Positions 8,708 to 17,447 of a stretch of DNA of 64,000 nucleotides are shown here, piece after piece. The stretch is from Litchfieldella anticariensis FP35 = DSM 16096 (lineage in GTDB: Bacteria; Pseudomonadota; Gammaproteobacteria; Pseudomonadales; Halomonadaceae), in assembly GCF_000409775.1 (NCBI RefSeq), contig NZ_KE332377.1:806001-870000 (forward strand), read 5' to 3'. The position numbers and the translations under genes are program-made. Under the pieces are notes generated by a model. It was not told the DNA's origin. It saw only the letters and a program-made list of their open reading frames with translations, and did no database searches. How positions within the stretch are numbered: the first letter of the stretch is position 1; each line of letters starts with the position of its first letter.

Positions 8708-9394
8708 ATGGATAGCCCACCTCGTCAGAACCTTGGCATCAGCGCCTATGCATGGCTGAAACACGACATCATTCGTGGCGTATACCCGCCTGGGGAAAAG
8801 CTACTAATGAGTCGACTCAAGGAGCGATATGACCTCGGTATCGGCCCATTGCGCGAAGCACTATCGCAGCTAGTCGCCGAGCGATTGGTGGTCGCGATCA
8901 GCCAGCGTGGCTACCGGGTCGCCTCGATGTCACTGGCTGAACTCAACGATATCTACGATGCGCGTTCCCAACTCGAGGCCATGCTCTTGAAGCTGGCTAT
9001 CGAGCGCGGCGATGACAGCTGGGAAGCGGACATCCTGGCCAAGGCCCATACACTGTCCAAGGTGGTCGAGGTCAACACGCCCGATGAGGTGCTCGACGTT
9101 TGGGATACCCGCCACAAGGCTTTCCATACCGCCATGATCGCTGGTTGCGGCTCACAACATCTGCTACAGGTCAGGGCAAGTCTTTTCGACCAAGCCGAAC
9201 GTTATCGACACCTATGGCTGAGAGAAACGGTTTTCTCCGAACAAGCACTTGAAAAGAAGCGCCTGGAACACGCCGCTCTGGTTGAGGTGGTGCTGGCACG
9301 CGATGCAGAACGGGCCACGGAAATGATGCGTGAACACCTGTTGACACCAGTGCCGATCATTACCGATGTGATGCAGCGCCAGGGACTGCTGTGA
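8708..9394 (+). CDS. GntR/FCD-family transcription regulator, CsiR/GlaR-like
   Basis: Repressor-type regulator. Residues 1-75 form the GntR winged helix (AYAWLKHDIIRGVYPPG, then GIGPLREALSQLVAERLV, SQRGYRV), and the rest is an FCD all-helical ligand domain with the D..R...E pattern starting DARSQLEA and histidines in RHKAFH and REHLL that usually bind a metal. The wording of the N-terminal half is very close to E. coli CsiR/GlaR as I remember it. Divergence from lhgO with 120 bases between starts supports control of that gene, probably relieved by glutarate, L-2-hydroxyglutarate or a related acid. That ligand is inference. Its last 35 bases overlap the convergent 3' end of pxpC. Confidence 0.85.
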   Translation: MDSPPRQNLGISAYAWLKHDIIRGVYPPGEKLLMSRLKERYDLGIGPLREALSQLVAERLVVAISQRGYRVASMSLAELNDIYDARSQLEAMLLKLAIERGDDSWEADILAKAHTLSKVVEVNTPDEVLDVWDTRHKAFHTAMIAGCGSQHLLQVRASLFDQAERYRHLWLRETVFSEQALEKKRLEHAALVEVVLARDAERATEMMREHLLTPVPIITDVMQRQGLL

Positions 9395-10352
9395 CATCGA
9401 AGCGAAGACGAAAACGCCGGTACTCCTCTTGGGCATGTTGCGGTGTTTCGGCAACCAGCCAGACTTCCTGTTCCGGCAAGCATTGTGCCAGTCTCGCACA
9501 AGCCAGTGGCGTCAAGGTGCCAAGCCTGGGATAGCCGCCAATCGTCTGACGGTCATTGAGCAGTACGATCGGCTGGCCATCCGGTGGTACCTGTACTGCA
9601 CCCAAGGGGATCCCTTCGGAAATCATCGTGCTCAGTCGGCAGCGTAGCGGTGGTCCCTTGAGCCGCACCCCCATACGGTCGGCCCGGGAATCGACATGCC
9701 ATGGCCGGTTGAAGGCAGCGAACAAGCTCACCCCGCTGAATTCAGAAATCTGCGCACCGGGTATCAGGCGCAATCGTGCAGGCTCTCGATAATCAATACG
9801 TTCCTTGCCAGGTGCTCGCCTTCCCACATAGCGCTCACGGGAGGATGCCTGGCAGCTCCGATCGATGTGTAACCGGTCCGCCATCGCCAGCGATCGGCCG
9901 TGCCCATCATGCCCTCCCAAGCCTTCTCGACTCACGCAGGCCACGCTACCCAACACTGGCTCGGCCAGGAAACCTCCCGCCACCGCCAGGTAAGCCCTGG
10001 CACCACTGCGCGCAGAGCCAAAGCGAAGACGCTGCCCTTGAGTGACACTTACCACCTGCCAAGACAGCCAAGGCTTGTCGTCCAGTGTCGCCTCCAAATC
10101 AGCACCGCATAGCGCCAGCGTCATGTCATGCTCGGCGATCAGTTCCAGCCCCCCAAGGGTAATTTCCAGCACGGGAGCCCCCCATGGATTGTCCAACAGG
10201 TGATTCGCCCAGGCCCAAGCATGCAGATCAGCTGGCCCACCCTGAGTCACGCCCAGTCGACGCACGCCAAAACGCCCGGCATCTTGCAACAACGCCAATG
10301 GCCCTGCCTTTTCCACACGCAGGCCACATACAACATCGATGGGCGCCGTCAT
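9360..10352 (-). CDS. pxpC: 5-oxoprolinase subunit C
   Basis: Third subunit of the ATP-dependent prokaryotic 5-oxoprolinase PxpABC, which opens 5-oxo-L-proline to L-glutamate in the cytoplasm. This is the KipA / biotin-dependent carboxyltransferase AHS2 family. Visible hallmarks are LQDAGRFGVRRLGVTQGGPAD near residue 20, AYLAVAGGF near 125, and LNDRQTIGGYPRLGT near 270. Length 330 is normal. The start ATG overlaps the stop of pxpB by 4 bases, so translation is coupled. The 3' end overlaps the convergent regulator gene by 35 bases, leaving no room for a separate terminator. Confidence 0.9.
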   Translation of the reverse strand: MTAPIDVVCGLRVEKAGPLALLQDAGRFGVRRLGVTQGGPADLHAWAWANHLLDNPWGAPVLEITLGGLELIAEHDMTLALCGADLEATLDDKPWLSWQVVSVTQGQRLRFGSARSGARAYLAVAGGFLAEPVLGSVACVSREGLGGHDGHGRSLAMADRLHIDRSCQASSRERYVGRRAPGKERIDYREPARLRLIPGAQISEFSGVSLFAAFNRPWHVDSRADRMGVRLKGPPLRCRLSTMISEGIPLGAVQVPPDGQPIVLLNDRQTIGGYPRLGTLTPLACARLAQCLPEQEVWLVAETPQHAQEEYRRFRLRFDVTAVPGAASHR

Positions 10353-11071
10353 GAGCGCTCCTCCACCGGTGTCGTATCTCCGCCAAGGCGTTCGAATTCC
10401 ACGCGGTCGACACTGACGAACCTGACACGATCACCAACACGCAGCAGACTGAATCCATCACGATGACGGTCGAAAAGACGTGCCGGCGTTCGCCCGATCA
10501 GGTTCCAACCACCGGGAGACTGCCGAGGGTAGGCAGCAGTCTGACGGCCGGTAACCGCCACACTACCCGCCGGGACACGCTGGCGAGGCGTGTCCAGGCG
10601 TGGCACTGCCAAGCGCTCGTCGACACGCCCCATGAAGGCAAACCCGGGGGCAAAACCCAGCGCAAAGACCCGGTATTCTCGGGCGCAATGCACTTCGATA
10701 ACCTGGTCACGACTCAAACCACTGACACACTCCAGCCGCTTGAGCTCGGGTCCTACACTGTCGTCATACCAGACAGAAAGCTCCTTGACCTCCGCGCTGC
10801 CAGATTCATCGTCAGGCACCAGGTCTCTCAACGCGCTCTCAAGGTATCGCCGAGCCTCATGCGAAGAAAGCACCAGCGGGTCATAGTGCACCAGCAGTGT
10901 GGTATATGACGGCACCATATCGATCAGAGTCGAAGCGAACATTGCCTCGCAGCGACGCATCAAAGCCGTCAACCAAGGCATGTTGGCTTCGTCAACCTCA
11001 TCGAACAGACGGACCAGCCAGGCATCGATACCGGCATGCTCCAGACGCGGAAGCCGGAGATTGCGAGTCAT
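10349..11071 (-). CDS. pxpB: 5-oxoprolinase subunit B
   Basis: Second subunit of 5-oxoprolinase, of the KipI / AHS1 allophanate hydrolase-like family. The conserved block [21 protein letters not shown] (seen as GFAPGFAF and [11 protein letters not shown]) and the [13 protein letters not shown] motif near residue 190 are clear. Length 240 is typical. It sits in the order pxpA-pxpB-pxpC with 4-base overlaps on both sides, so the three are one operon on the minus strand. Older annotations call this family a kinase inhibitor from Bacillus KipI, but linkage to pxpA and pxpC favours the 5-oxoprolinase role. Confidence 0.92.
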   Translation of the reverse strand: MTRNLRLPRLEHAGIDAWLVRLFDEVDEANMPWLTALMRRCEAMFASTLIDMVPSYTTLLVHYDPLVLSSHEARRYLESALRDLVPDDESGSAEVKELSVWYDDSVGPELKRLECVSGLSRDQVIEVHCAREYRVFALGFAPGFAFMGRVDERLAVPRLDTPRQRVPAGSVAVTGRQTAAYPRQSPGGWNLIGRTPARLFDRHRDGFSLLRVGDRVRFVSVDRVEFERLGGDTTPVEERS

Positions 11072-11823
11072 GGAGCCACTCCAATCTCCTGAAGCGACTG
11101 ACGGATGGCCTTCACCGCAGCAACCGACTCAGGATTGTCGCCATGCACACAGAGGGTATCGGCCTCGAGCACAAACTCGCTGCCATCAATGGCCGTCAAC
11201 GGTTGGCCCAATGCGATCCGGCGCGCCTGATCGACGATCACTTCAGGGTCATGGTGAACCGCCTTGGGCTCGCGCCGCGATACCAAGCGCCCCTCTCCGT
11301 CATAGGCACGGTCGGCAAAGGCCTCGAGCCACAATGTGACCCCTTCGCGCTGCGCCATTTCCCGGACCGATGCAGGATCACGCGTAGACATGACCATCAG
11401 TGGCAGATCGGGATCAAAGCTCACCACCGCACGCATGACCCCGGCTAACTTCTCGGGATCACGCATCATGTCGTTGTATAACGCACCGTGTGGCTTAACG
11501 TAGCCAAGACGAATTCCCTCGCCACGACAGATCCCTGCCAAGGCACCAATCTGATAGAGCACCAGATTTTCGATTTCGGATACTGAGCAGGCAAGGGAGC
11601 GGCGTCCGAATCCCACCAGATCCATATAAGCGGGATGGGCGCCCACGCTTACCCCATGACGTACTGCCAAACGAACCGTGCGTCGCATGGTATCGGGATC
11701 GGAAGCGTGGAAACCACAAGCCACGTTGGCCAGATCGACATGCGGCATCACCTCTTCATCGAGCCCCATGACCCAAGGACCAAAGCTTTCGCCCATATCC
11801 GCATTCAACAACAGCGCTGACAT
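11068..11823 (-). CDS. pxpA: 5-oxoprolinase subunit A (LamB/YcsF family)
   Basis: First subunit of the PxpABC 5-oxoprolinase. The opening [11 protein letters not shown] and the downstream [12 protein letters not shown] are the signature of the YcsF/LamB family; [19 protein letters not shown] and [13 protein letters not shown] follow. Length 251 is standard. It is the first gene of the minus-strand pxpABC operon and is divergent from the TRAP transporter, with 259 bases of A+T-rich control region between them. Free 5-oxoproline arises by cyclisation of glutamine and glutamate, so the operon serves damage clearance or use of the compound as a carbon and nitrogen source. Confidence 0.93.
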   Translation of the reverse strand: MSALLLNADMGESFGPWVMGLDEEVMPHVDLANVACGFHASDPDTMRRTVRLAVRHGVSVGAHPAYMDLVGFGRRSLACSVSEIENLVLYQIGALAGICRGEGIRLGYVKPHGALYNDMMRDPEKLAGVMRAVVSFDPDLPLMVMSTRDPASVREMAQREGVTLWLEAFADRAYDGEGRLVSRREPKAVHHDPEVIVDQARRIALGQPLTAIDGSEFVLEADTLCVHGDNPESVAAVKAIRQSLQEIGVAP

Positions 11824-12082
11824 GACATTTCCTCTTACTCGACAACGACAGAAAATTTATAAACAAATTATCGTCAAAATACCAATAAATAGTCAGAATA
11901 TTGTTGACGACTTGATCATAGGGTGCCTAGTCTTGGTAAATGTTAGTCATCTATGCTCAAGATAAACGCTGAAACATGCGGTGCTTCTCTCAGTGAAGAT
12001 GCGATCTCACTGCACCGCAAGCGCCACACGATTCGGCGCTCGACAAGCCAACAACAACACCTTTACAAAGTGAGGAATCCCG
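11824..12082. promoter_or_regulatory. Divergent control region of pxpABC and the TRAP operon
   Basis: The region is markedly A+T-rich compared with its surroundings. It holds an inverted repeat TCGTCAA (11871-11877) / TTGACGA (11904-11910) that could be two half-sites of one regulator. I see no unambiguous -35/-10 pair. The winged-helix protein encoded at the end of the TRAP operon is the natural candidate to act here; this is inference. A GAGG ribosome site lies just before the dctP start. Confidence 0.4.
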
Positions 12083-13093
12083 ATGATGACCAGATATCCA
12101 TTGCTGACCGGCTTGCTAACCGCCGCCACACTGGGAGTGGGCGCCAGCATCCTGATGATGGCTACGTCCGCTTCGGCCGCTACCGAATGGGACATGCCCA
12201 CACCCTATGGTGACCGTACCTTTCATACCGTCAATATCCGCGAATTCGCCGACAATGTTGCTGAGCGCACTGATGGCGAGCTGTCGATCACGGTTCATTC
12301 CAATGGCTCCCTGATCGCTCATCCTGAAATCAAGAACTCGGTACGCCGCGGGATCGTGCCGATCGGCGAGCTGATCATGTCACGCCTGGCCAACGAGAAC
12401 CCCATCTTCGAAGTCGACTCCGTCCCCTACCTGGCGACCAACTACGAGGATGCCCAAGCTCTCTGGGAAGCATCACGCGAGGTGATCGCCGAGGAACTGG
12501 CGGAGCAGCAACTGCGCCTGTTGTTCGCCGTCCCGTGGCCGCCGCAAGGCATCTATACCCAAAAGCCTGTCGAGACGATCGACGACCTGCGCAACCTCAA
12601 CATGCGCGCCTATAACACGGCCAGTGAACGCCTAGCACAGTTGGCCGGTGCCGTACCGACTCAGGTGGAGGTGCCAGACATTCCCACCGCCTTCAGCACC
12701 GGTCGGGTGGATGCCATGGTCACCTCTCCGGCCACCGGCGCCGACACCCAGGCCTGGGACTATCTGAGCCACTTCAACCATGCCCAGTTGTGGATCCCCA
12801 AGAACATGGTGATCGTCAGCGAGCGAGCTTTCTCCCAGCTTGACGAGGCTACGCAACAGGCCGTGCTGGACGCGGCGCAGGAAGCTGAGAAGCGCGGTTG
12901 GGAAATGAGCCGTCAGGAAACCGAGGAAGCTCTGCAGACCCTGCGTGACAATGGCATCGAGGTCAGCGAACCGACCCCGGAACTGGCCGGGGCCCTGCAG
13001 GAAATCGGTGACACCATGACCGAAGAATGGGGGCAGAACGCGGGCGAACAAGGCATGCGTATCCTCGAAGCCTATCGTCAGACACGCCAGTAA
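12083..13093 (+). CDS. TRAP transporter substrate-binding protein (DctP family)
   Basis: Periplasmic receptor of a tripartite ATP-independent periplasmic transporter. A signal peptide covers about residues 1-33 (hydrophobic run, then ATSASAATEW with cleavage near the last ASA-A). The mature part carries DctP features: the NSVRRGIVPIGE segment, the NLNMRAYNTASERL region whose arginine normally binds the substrate carboxylate, and TAFSTGRVDAMVTSP. The ligand is unknown. Divergence from pxpABC suggests 5-oxoproline (pyroglutamate), a substrate known for the Bordetella TRAP receptors DctP6 and DctP7. It is the first gene of the dctPQM-regulator operon. Confidence 0.9.
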   Translation: MMTRYPLLTGLLTAATLGVGASILMMATSASAATEWDMPTPYGDRTFHTVNIREFADNVAERTDGELSITVHSNGSLIAHPEIKNSVRRGIVPIGELIMSRLANENPIFEVDSVPYLATNYEDAQALWEASREVIAEELAEQQLRLLFAVPWPPQGIYTQKPVETIDDLRNLNMRAYNTASERLAQLAGAVPTQVEVPDIPTAFSTGRVDAMVTSPATGADTQAWDYLSHFNHAQLWIPKNMVIVSERAFSQLDEATQQAVLDAAQEAEKRGWEMSRQETEEALQTLRDNGIEVSEPTPELAGALQEIGDTMTEEWGQNAGEQGMRILEAYRQTRQ

Positions 13094-13160
13094 CCTCGCT
13101 TCCTCCGGCGTCGACGTCGGGGAAGCGTTCCATGGCCAAAATCCTTGTGAGTGCCCCCTC

Positions 13161-13712
13161 ATGCACTATCGATTGCGAGCTCTCTATGATGCGGGAGCCT
13201 ACCTCTCAGCCACTTGCCTGTGCCTGATCTGCGCCATGATCACGGCGCAGATCATCGGACGTATCGTCGACCGGCTCGCCACGTGGGCCGGCGGCGAGCG
13301 AATCGGCTTGGCGATTCCCGGCCTGGCGGAAATTTCCGGTTTTCTGTTGGTCGGTGCCACCTTCCTGGGCCTCGCCTACACCTTCGTCAACGGCGGCCAC
13401 ATCCGCGTCACCCTGCTGATAAGCAATCTGCCGGCCAGGGTACGCGTCTTCATGGAATTGTGGTGTCTGAGCATCGCCCTACTACTGTGCCTGTACCTTG
13501 CCTGGTACACGCTATGGCTGCTCGAGGACAGTATCGCTTTCAACGAAACCTCCTACGGCCTGCTGAGTATTCCGCTATGGATTCCCCAAAGCACCATGCT
13601 GCTCGGCATCCTGCTGTTCTGCCTGGCGTTGATCGAGACCTGGGTCAAAACCCTGATCACCGCCCTGACCCGCCCATCGTCTTTCCAGGCTGATGACGGC
13701 GCCCACGAATGA
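13161..13712 (+). CDS. TRAP transporter small permease (DctQ family)
   Basis: Small membrane subunit with four predicted helices (about residues 20-45, 60-80, 95-115 and 135-160) that joins the receptor to the large permease. Typical features are the LAEISGFLLVGATFLGLAYTF segment (read in parts LAEISGF and GLAYTFV) and GHIRVTLL, the DctQ signature around the second helix. Length 183 fits. The ribosome site before 13161 is weak and the gap after dctP is 67 bases, so the exact start is less sure than the frame. It ends 15 bases before dctM. Confidence 0.88.
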   Translation: MHYRLRALYDAGAYLSATCLCLICAMITAQIIGRIVDRLATWAGGERIGLAIPGLAEISGFLLVGATFLGLAYTFVNGGHIRVTLLISNLPARVRVFMELWCLSIALLLCLYLAWYTLWLLEDSIAFNETSYGLLSIPLWIPQSTMLLGILLFCLALIETWVKTLITALTRPSSFQADDGAHE

Positions 13713-13727
13713 TCGAGGTTACTTGTC

Positions 13728-15026
13728 ATGCTGTTGATGATAGTCGTTCTAACGGTCGCTATGCTGGTGATGCTGGGAAGCGGCGTCTGGGTCGCCTTCG
13801 CCCTGCTGGGTATGGGTTGGTTGGGCATCAGTCAGTTCACATCCATCCCCACCGGCGACATCATGGCCTCGGATATCTGGGGTGCCAGCTATAGCTGGGA
13901 ACTTACCGCCTTGCCAATGTTCATCTGGATGGGCGAGATCCTGTTCCGTTCGCGTCTGGCGGAGGACATGTTCACCGGACTCACGCCCTGGATGCGGCGT
14001 ATTCCCGGCCGACTGCTACACACCAACGTGGTCGGCTGCGGCCTGTTCGCCGCCGTGTCCGGTTCCTCGGCGGCGACCTGCGCCACCATGGGCAAGATGT
14101 CGATTCCCGAGCTGACCCGGCGTGGCTATGACGAACGCCTGGTGCTCGGCACCCTGGCAGGCTCCGCGACACTGGGACTACTGATTCCGCCGTCGATCAT
14201 CCTGATCGTGTTCGCGGTGGCAACCGAGCAATCGATCGCTCGTCTGTTCGTGGCCGGCATTCTGCCAGGCTTGCTATTGATCAGTCTGTTCGCGGGTTAC
14301 CTGATGCTGTGGTCCTGGCGTTACCCGCACAAGGTGCCTGCCGCCGATGCGAGCATTCCGCTGCTGGAAAAGTTGCGCCGCTCGAAACGCCTGATTCCCA
14401 TGCTCGGCCTGATCGTGGGGGTGATCGGTTCCATCTACACCGGTCTGGCGTCTCCGACCGAGGCCGCCGCCGTTGGTGTAGTGTTGTCGCTGTTGCTGGC
14501 GCGCCTGCAAGGTGCCATGAATGCCGCCATCTTCCGTGACGCCATGCTGGGTACCGTGAAAACCTCATGCATGATCGCCTTCATCCTGGCCGGTGCTTCG
14601 TTCCTGACCGCAGCCATGGGCTTCACGCGGATTCCCAGCGACCTGGCGGCATGGATCGCCGGTATGGAGCTGTCGCCCTACATGCTGTTGGCGGTACTGA
14701 CAGTGTTCTTCGTCATTCTCGGCTGTTTCCTCGACGGCATTTCGGTGGTGGTGCTAACCACCTCGATCATGCTGCCAATGGTCGAAGCCGCCGGTATCGA
14801 CCTGATCTGGTTCGGCATCTTTCTGGTGATCGTGGTCGAGATGTCGCAAATCACGCCACCAGTGGGATTCAACCTGTTCGTATTGCAAGGCATGACCGGC
14901 AAGAACATCTTGCATATCGCCAAGGCGGCCCTGCCGTTCTTCTTTCTGATGCTATTGGGTGTGGTGTTGATCACCCTCTTTCCGGCAATCGTCACCTACC
15001 TGCCCAATGCCATGGGGGGCCATTGA
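13728..15026 (+). CDS. TRAP transporter large permease (DctM family)
   Basis: Membrane subunit with about 12 helices that carries out sodium-driven transport. Family markers include FSGSSAATCATMGKMSIPEL-like wording (here VSGSSAATCATMGKM at about residue 108), AGSATLGLLIPPSIILIVFAV and, near the end, EMSQITPPVGFNLFVLQG. Length 432 is standard. The stop codon shares one base with the start of the following regulator gene, which shows coupled expression. Sodium dependence, known for the family, suits a halophile. Confidence 0.92.
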   Translation: MLLMIVVLTVAMLVMLGSGVWVAFALLGMGWLGISQFTSIPTGDIMASDIWGASYSWELTALPMFIWMGEILFRSRLAEDMFTGLTPWMRRIPGRLLHTNVVGCGLFAAVSGSSAATCATMGKMSIPELTRRGYDERLVLGTLAGSATLGLLIPPSIILIVFAVATEQSIARLFVAGILPGLLLISLFAGYLMLWSWRYPHKVPAADASIPLLEKLRRSKRLIPMLGLIVGVIGSIYTGLASPTEAAAVGVVLSLLLARLQGAMNAAIFRDAMLGTVKTSCMIAFILAGASFLTAAMGFTRIPSDLAAWIAGMELSPYMLLAVLTVFFVILGCFLDGISVVVLTTSIMLPMVEAAGIDLIWFGIFLVIVVEMSQITPPVGFNLFVLQGMTGKNILHIAKAALPFFFLMLLGVVLITLFPAIVTYLPNAMGGH

Positions 15027-15562
15027 TGGACAAGGAATCATCCTCCACACAACTGCGCCATGCACGCGGCCCAATCGTGTCCTCGGAGCACCTGTCACGC
15101 AATGCCCAGGAGCTCTCGGAATTCGAGTTCGGCATGATCATCTCGAGTCATGCCTTCAATCGCTGGATGGTACGTTGTATGACCGCCACCGGATTTCCCG
15201 AGTTGGGTGCCTTGGACGTACTGGTACTACATAGCGTCAACCACCGTGAACGTGCCAAACGTCAGGCGGATATCTGCCTGGTACTCAATGTCGAGGATAC
15301 ACATACCGTGACCTATGCCTTGAAGAAGCTCACCAAGTTGGGGCTGGTCGTCGGCGAGAAAAGCGGTAAGGAAACGTACTTTCGAACCACCGAAGAGGGT
15401 CGTAGTGCCTGTCAGAGGTATGCCGAGATTCGCGAGGCCTGCCTGGTGGATTCCCTGGCATCGCTGGGGATCGGTCGCGAAGACATACACCAGATCGCCG
15501 GCGTGCTGCGCGCCATGTCGGGGCTTTACGATCAGGCGGCACGCGCCGCGGCCTCACTGTAA
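15026..15562 (+). CDS. Winged-helix (MarR-like) regulator of the TRAP operon
   Basis: DNA-binding protein of 178 residues. The central part (about 70-135) reads as a winged helix: VLHSVNHRERAKRQADICLVL, the recognition-helix region EDTHTVTYALKKLTKLGLV, then a wing GEKSGKETYFRTTEEGR. The first 35 residues are polar and the last 45 helical, as in MarR dimers. The start ATG at 15026 overlaps the dctM stop by one base. A regulator ending its own transporter operon often controls that operon and its divergent neighbour, here pxpABC. No ligand can be inferred from sequence alone. Confidence 0.82.
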   Translation: MDKESSSTQLRHARGPIVSSEHLSRNAQELSEFEFGMIISSHAFNRWMVRCMTATGFPELGALDVLVLHSVNHRERAKRQADICLVLNVEDTHTVTYALKKLTKLGLVVGEKSGKETYFRTTEEGRSACQRYAEIREACLVDSLASLGIGREDIHQIAGVLRAMSGLYDQAARAAASL

Positions 15563-15563
15563 A

Positions 15564-17426
15564 TCACAGTGCGTCCTCGACTCGCTGCACTGTGGGTGAG
15601 CTGTCCTCGGTTCTGGGATTCTTGGGATAGTAGCGCTCCGGTAGGCGCTCGATATGTGGGAAGAACTTGGTGTCCTTGTAGGGCATTTTCATGAACCCGG
15701 AAACACCGAGCCCTTCGATCAATCCGATGGCGGAGAGGATATCATCCAGCCGACGACGAAACTCTTCTTCGCGATCAGGGTCCAGCAGACGATAGTAACT
15801 ATGAATTTTCAAGTGGTTGGGTAACGCCTCGAAGATGATCATACCGGTATGGTGAATGGTATTGAGCGCCTCCAGCGACGTCATGATCTCCTCGGGAAGT
15901 ATCAAGAACTCCTCAGGATCGGGCCCATCCTCGAAGTAGGAGTGCATACGCGAACGGTCCTCGAGTTCCGGTGCCGCACTCACCTCATAGGGCAAACGCA
16001 TGCCAGGTGAAAGCTCGAAGGCTTGGTGTGGCCCCTCACGATCGATATGCAGGGTATCTCGGGCATTGAACAGACAACTCTTGAAAATCCCGCGACGATA
16101 GATCGCCCGTGCCAGGTTGACCATGTTATTGACCGCCGTCACGAAGGCTGTCTTGAGATGGGAATCGTGTAGGTTGAGCGAGGTATCGATGTAGATACCG
16201 TCGGTTTCCCAACGTACGGCCAATCCCCCTACCACAGGGTATTTGCCCAACCGGCTGACCGCAGCGAGAAATGCTTTCTCGGTTTCTCCCATACCTTGCA
16301 TGAAATTCTTGTAATAGCGATCGAGCTGTACGTCGTTGACGTCGCTGAGCGTTTCCGGTGCGCCCTCTTCACGTAGAAATGATTTGCGCGAGCTATACAC
16401 CACCGTATCGATTTCATGCTTGGCCGGCCGTACCCAGACCGGCACCATCGGCGTCGGAGGTGATGTCTCGAGATCGAACATCACGGTGCGCGCGATGCGC
16501 GGCATTTCCTTGAGGAAATAGTCACCTGCATGCCGACGTCGCTCCGGATCCGGATCAAGCAGTCCATCGAGCATACGCGCGAATTCCATAGGGAGGCCCA
16601 GCGAGGTGGCGGGAATGGCTTTGTGACCGAATCGACAAGACTGTCCCGAGGCCAAGGCATACAGTGTGCCAGCCACCCCTTGTTCGTCGAAACGCGGTGA
16701 CGACAACCCACCATTCAACTGCTCTTCGCCGATGAAGTAGACATCGCCCAGTCGTGCGTTGGTCTGTTGCAAATTGTCGGACATCAGCTCCATCACATTG
16801 GCAGCGACAAACTGTTGATTTTCGTCGAGCTGAGCGAACACTGAGGATCCCCAATCGATCAAGGCAATGTTCTCACGCTCGGCATCGAATACCAGATTGG
16901 AGGGCTTGATATCACCGTGCACGATAGGGCGACCGGCAGGGCCGGATTCCTGCCTCAGGCTACGCAAGATATCGGCCAGCTGCGCGGCGATCCTCACGAC
17001 GAGCCTTGGCGAAAGTCGACCTTCACGCAGCGATACCTCTTCCAGGTTCTCACCCGGCGCACGCTCCATGACCAGAATCGATTGATTACGCAGCCGCTGG
17101 AAGGCAATCAGGCGTGGCACCCGCGAGTGATCGACCTGCTCGAGCATGAAGGCCTCTTCCTCGAGCCGATCCTGCAGGTGTTGGGGCAAGGTAACGCGCG
17201 TGAACTTGAACACGTACTGGGCATCGCGTGCCGTCACGCCAGAGAACACGAAGCCATAGGCCCCCTTGCCGATCAGCTCGATGTCACGATAGCCGAGTTG
17301 CTCGAGCTGGGTGGTGCACAGTGCCACCCAGTCCTTGAGCTTCTTAGCATCGTCATGACTGAGCAGATAGATCGACTGCTCTTCGGGAATATAGAACTGC
17401 TGCAGGGGAGCTTGCGCTTGCGTCAT
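15564..17426 (-). CDS. Hanks-type serine/threonine protein kinase
   Basis: A 620-residue soluble protein. Residues about 45-320 form a protein kinase domain: glycine loop GKGAYGFV (53-60), the ATP lysine in YVFKF (K74), catalytic loop HGDIKPSN (170-177, HGD instead of HRD), and metal-binding DWG (191-193, instead of DFG). All invariant catalytic residues are present, so it should be active. The activation segment is long. From about 330 to the end is a region I do not recognise, with no membrane helix or PASTA repeat. Its start lies 21 bases after the stop of the E2 gene of the branched-chain dehydrogenase operon on the same strand, so co-transcription is likely. It nearly abuts the convergent TRAP regulator (1 base). 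Confidence 0.88.
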   Translation of the reverse strand: MTQAQAPLQQFYIPEEQSIYLLSHDDAKKLKDWVALCTTQLEQLGYRDIELIGKGAYGFVFSGVTARDAQYVFKFTRVTLPQHLQDRLEEEAFMLEQVDHSRVPRLIAFQRLRNQSILVMERAPGENLEEVSLREGRLSPRLVVRIAAQLADILRSLRQESGPAGRPIVHGDIKPSNLVFDAERENIALIDWGSSVFAQLDENQQFVAANVMELMSDNLQQTNARLGDVYFIGEEQLNGGLSSPRFDEQGVAGTLYALASGQSCRFGHKAIPATSLGLPMEFARMLDGLLDPDPERRRHAGDYFLKEMPRIARTVMFDLETSPPTPMVPVWVRPAKHEIDTVVYSSRKSFLREEGAPETLSDVNDVQLDRYYKNFMQGMGETEKAFLAAVSRLGKYPVVGGLAVRWETDGIYIDTSLNLHDSHLKTAFVTAVNNMVNLARAIYRRGIFKSCLFNARDTLHIDREGPHQAFELSPGMRLPYEVSAAPELEDRSRMHSYFEDGPDPEEFLILPEEIMTSLEALNTIHHTGMIIFEALPNHLKIHSYYRLLDPDREEEFRRRLDDILSAIGLIEGLGVSGFMKMPYKDTKFFPHIERLPERYYPKNPRTEDSSPTVQRVEDAL

Positions 17427-17447
17427 GATTGGCCAACCTCGCTATCG

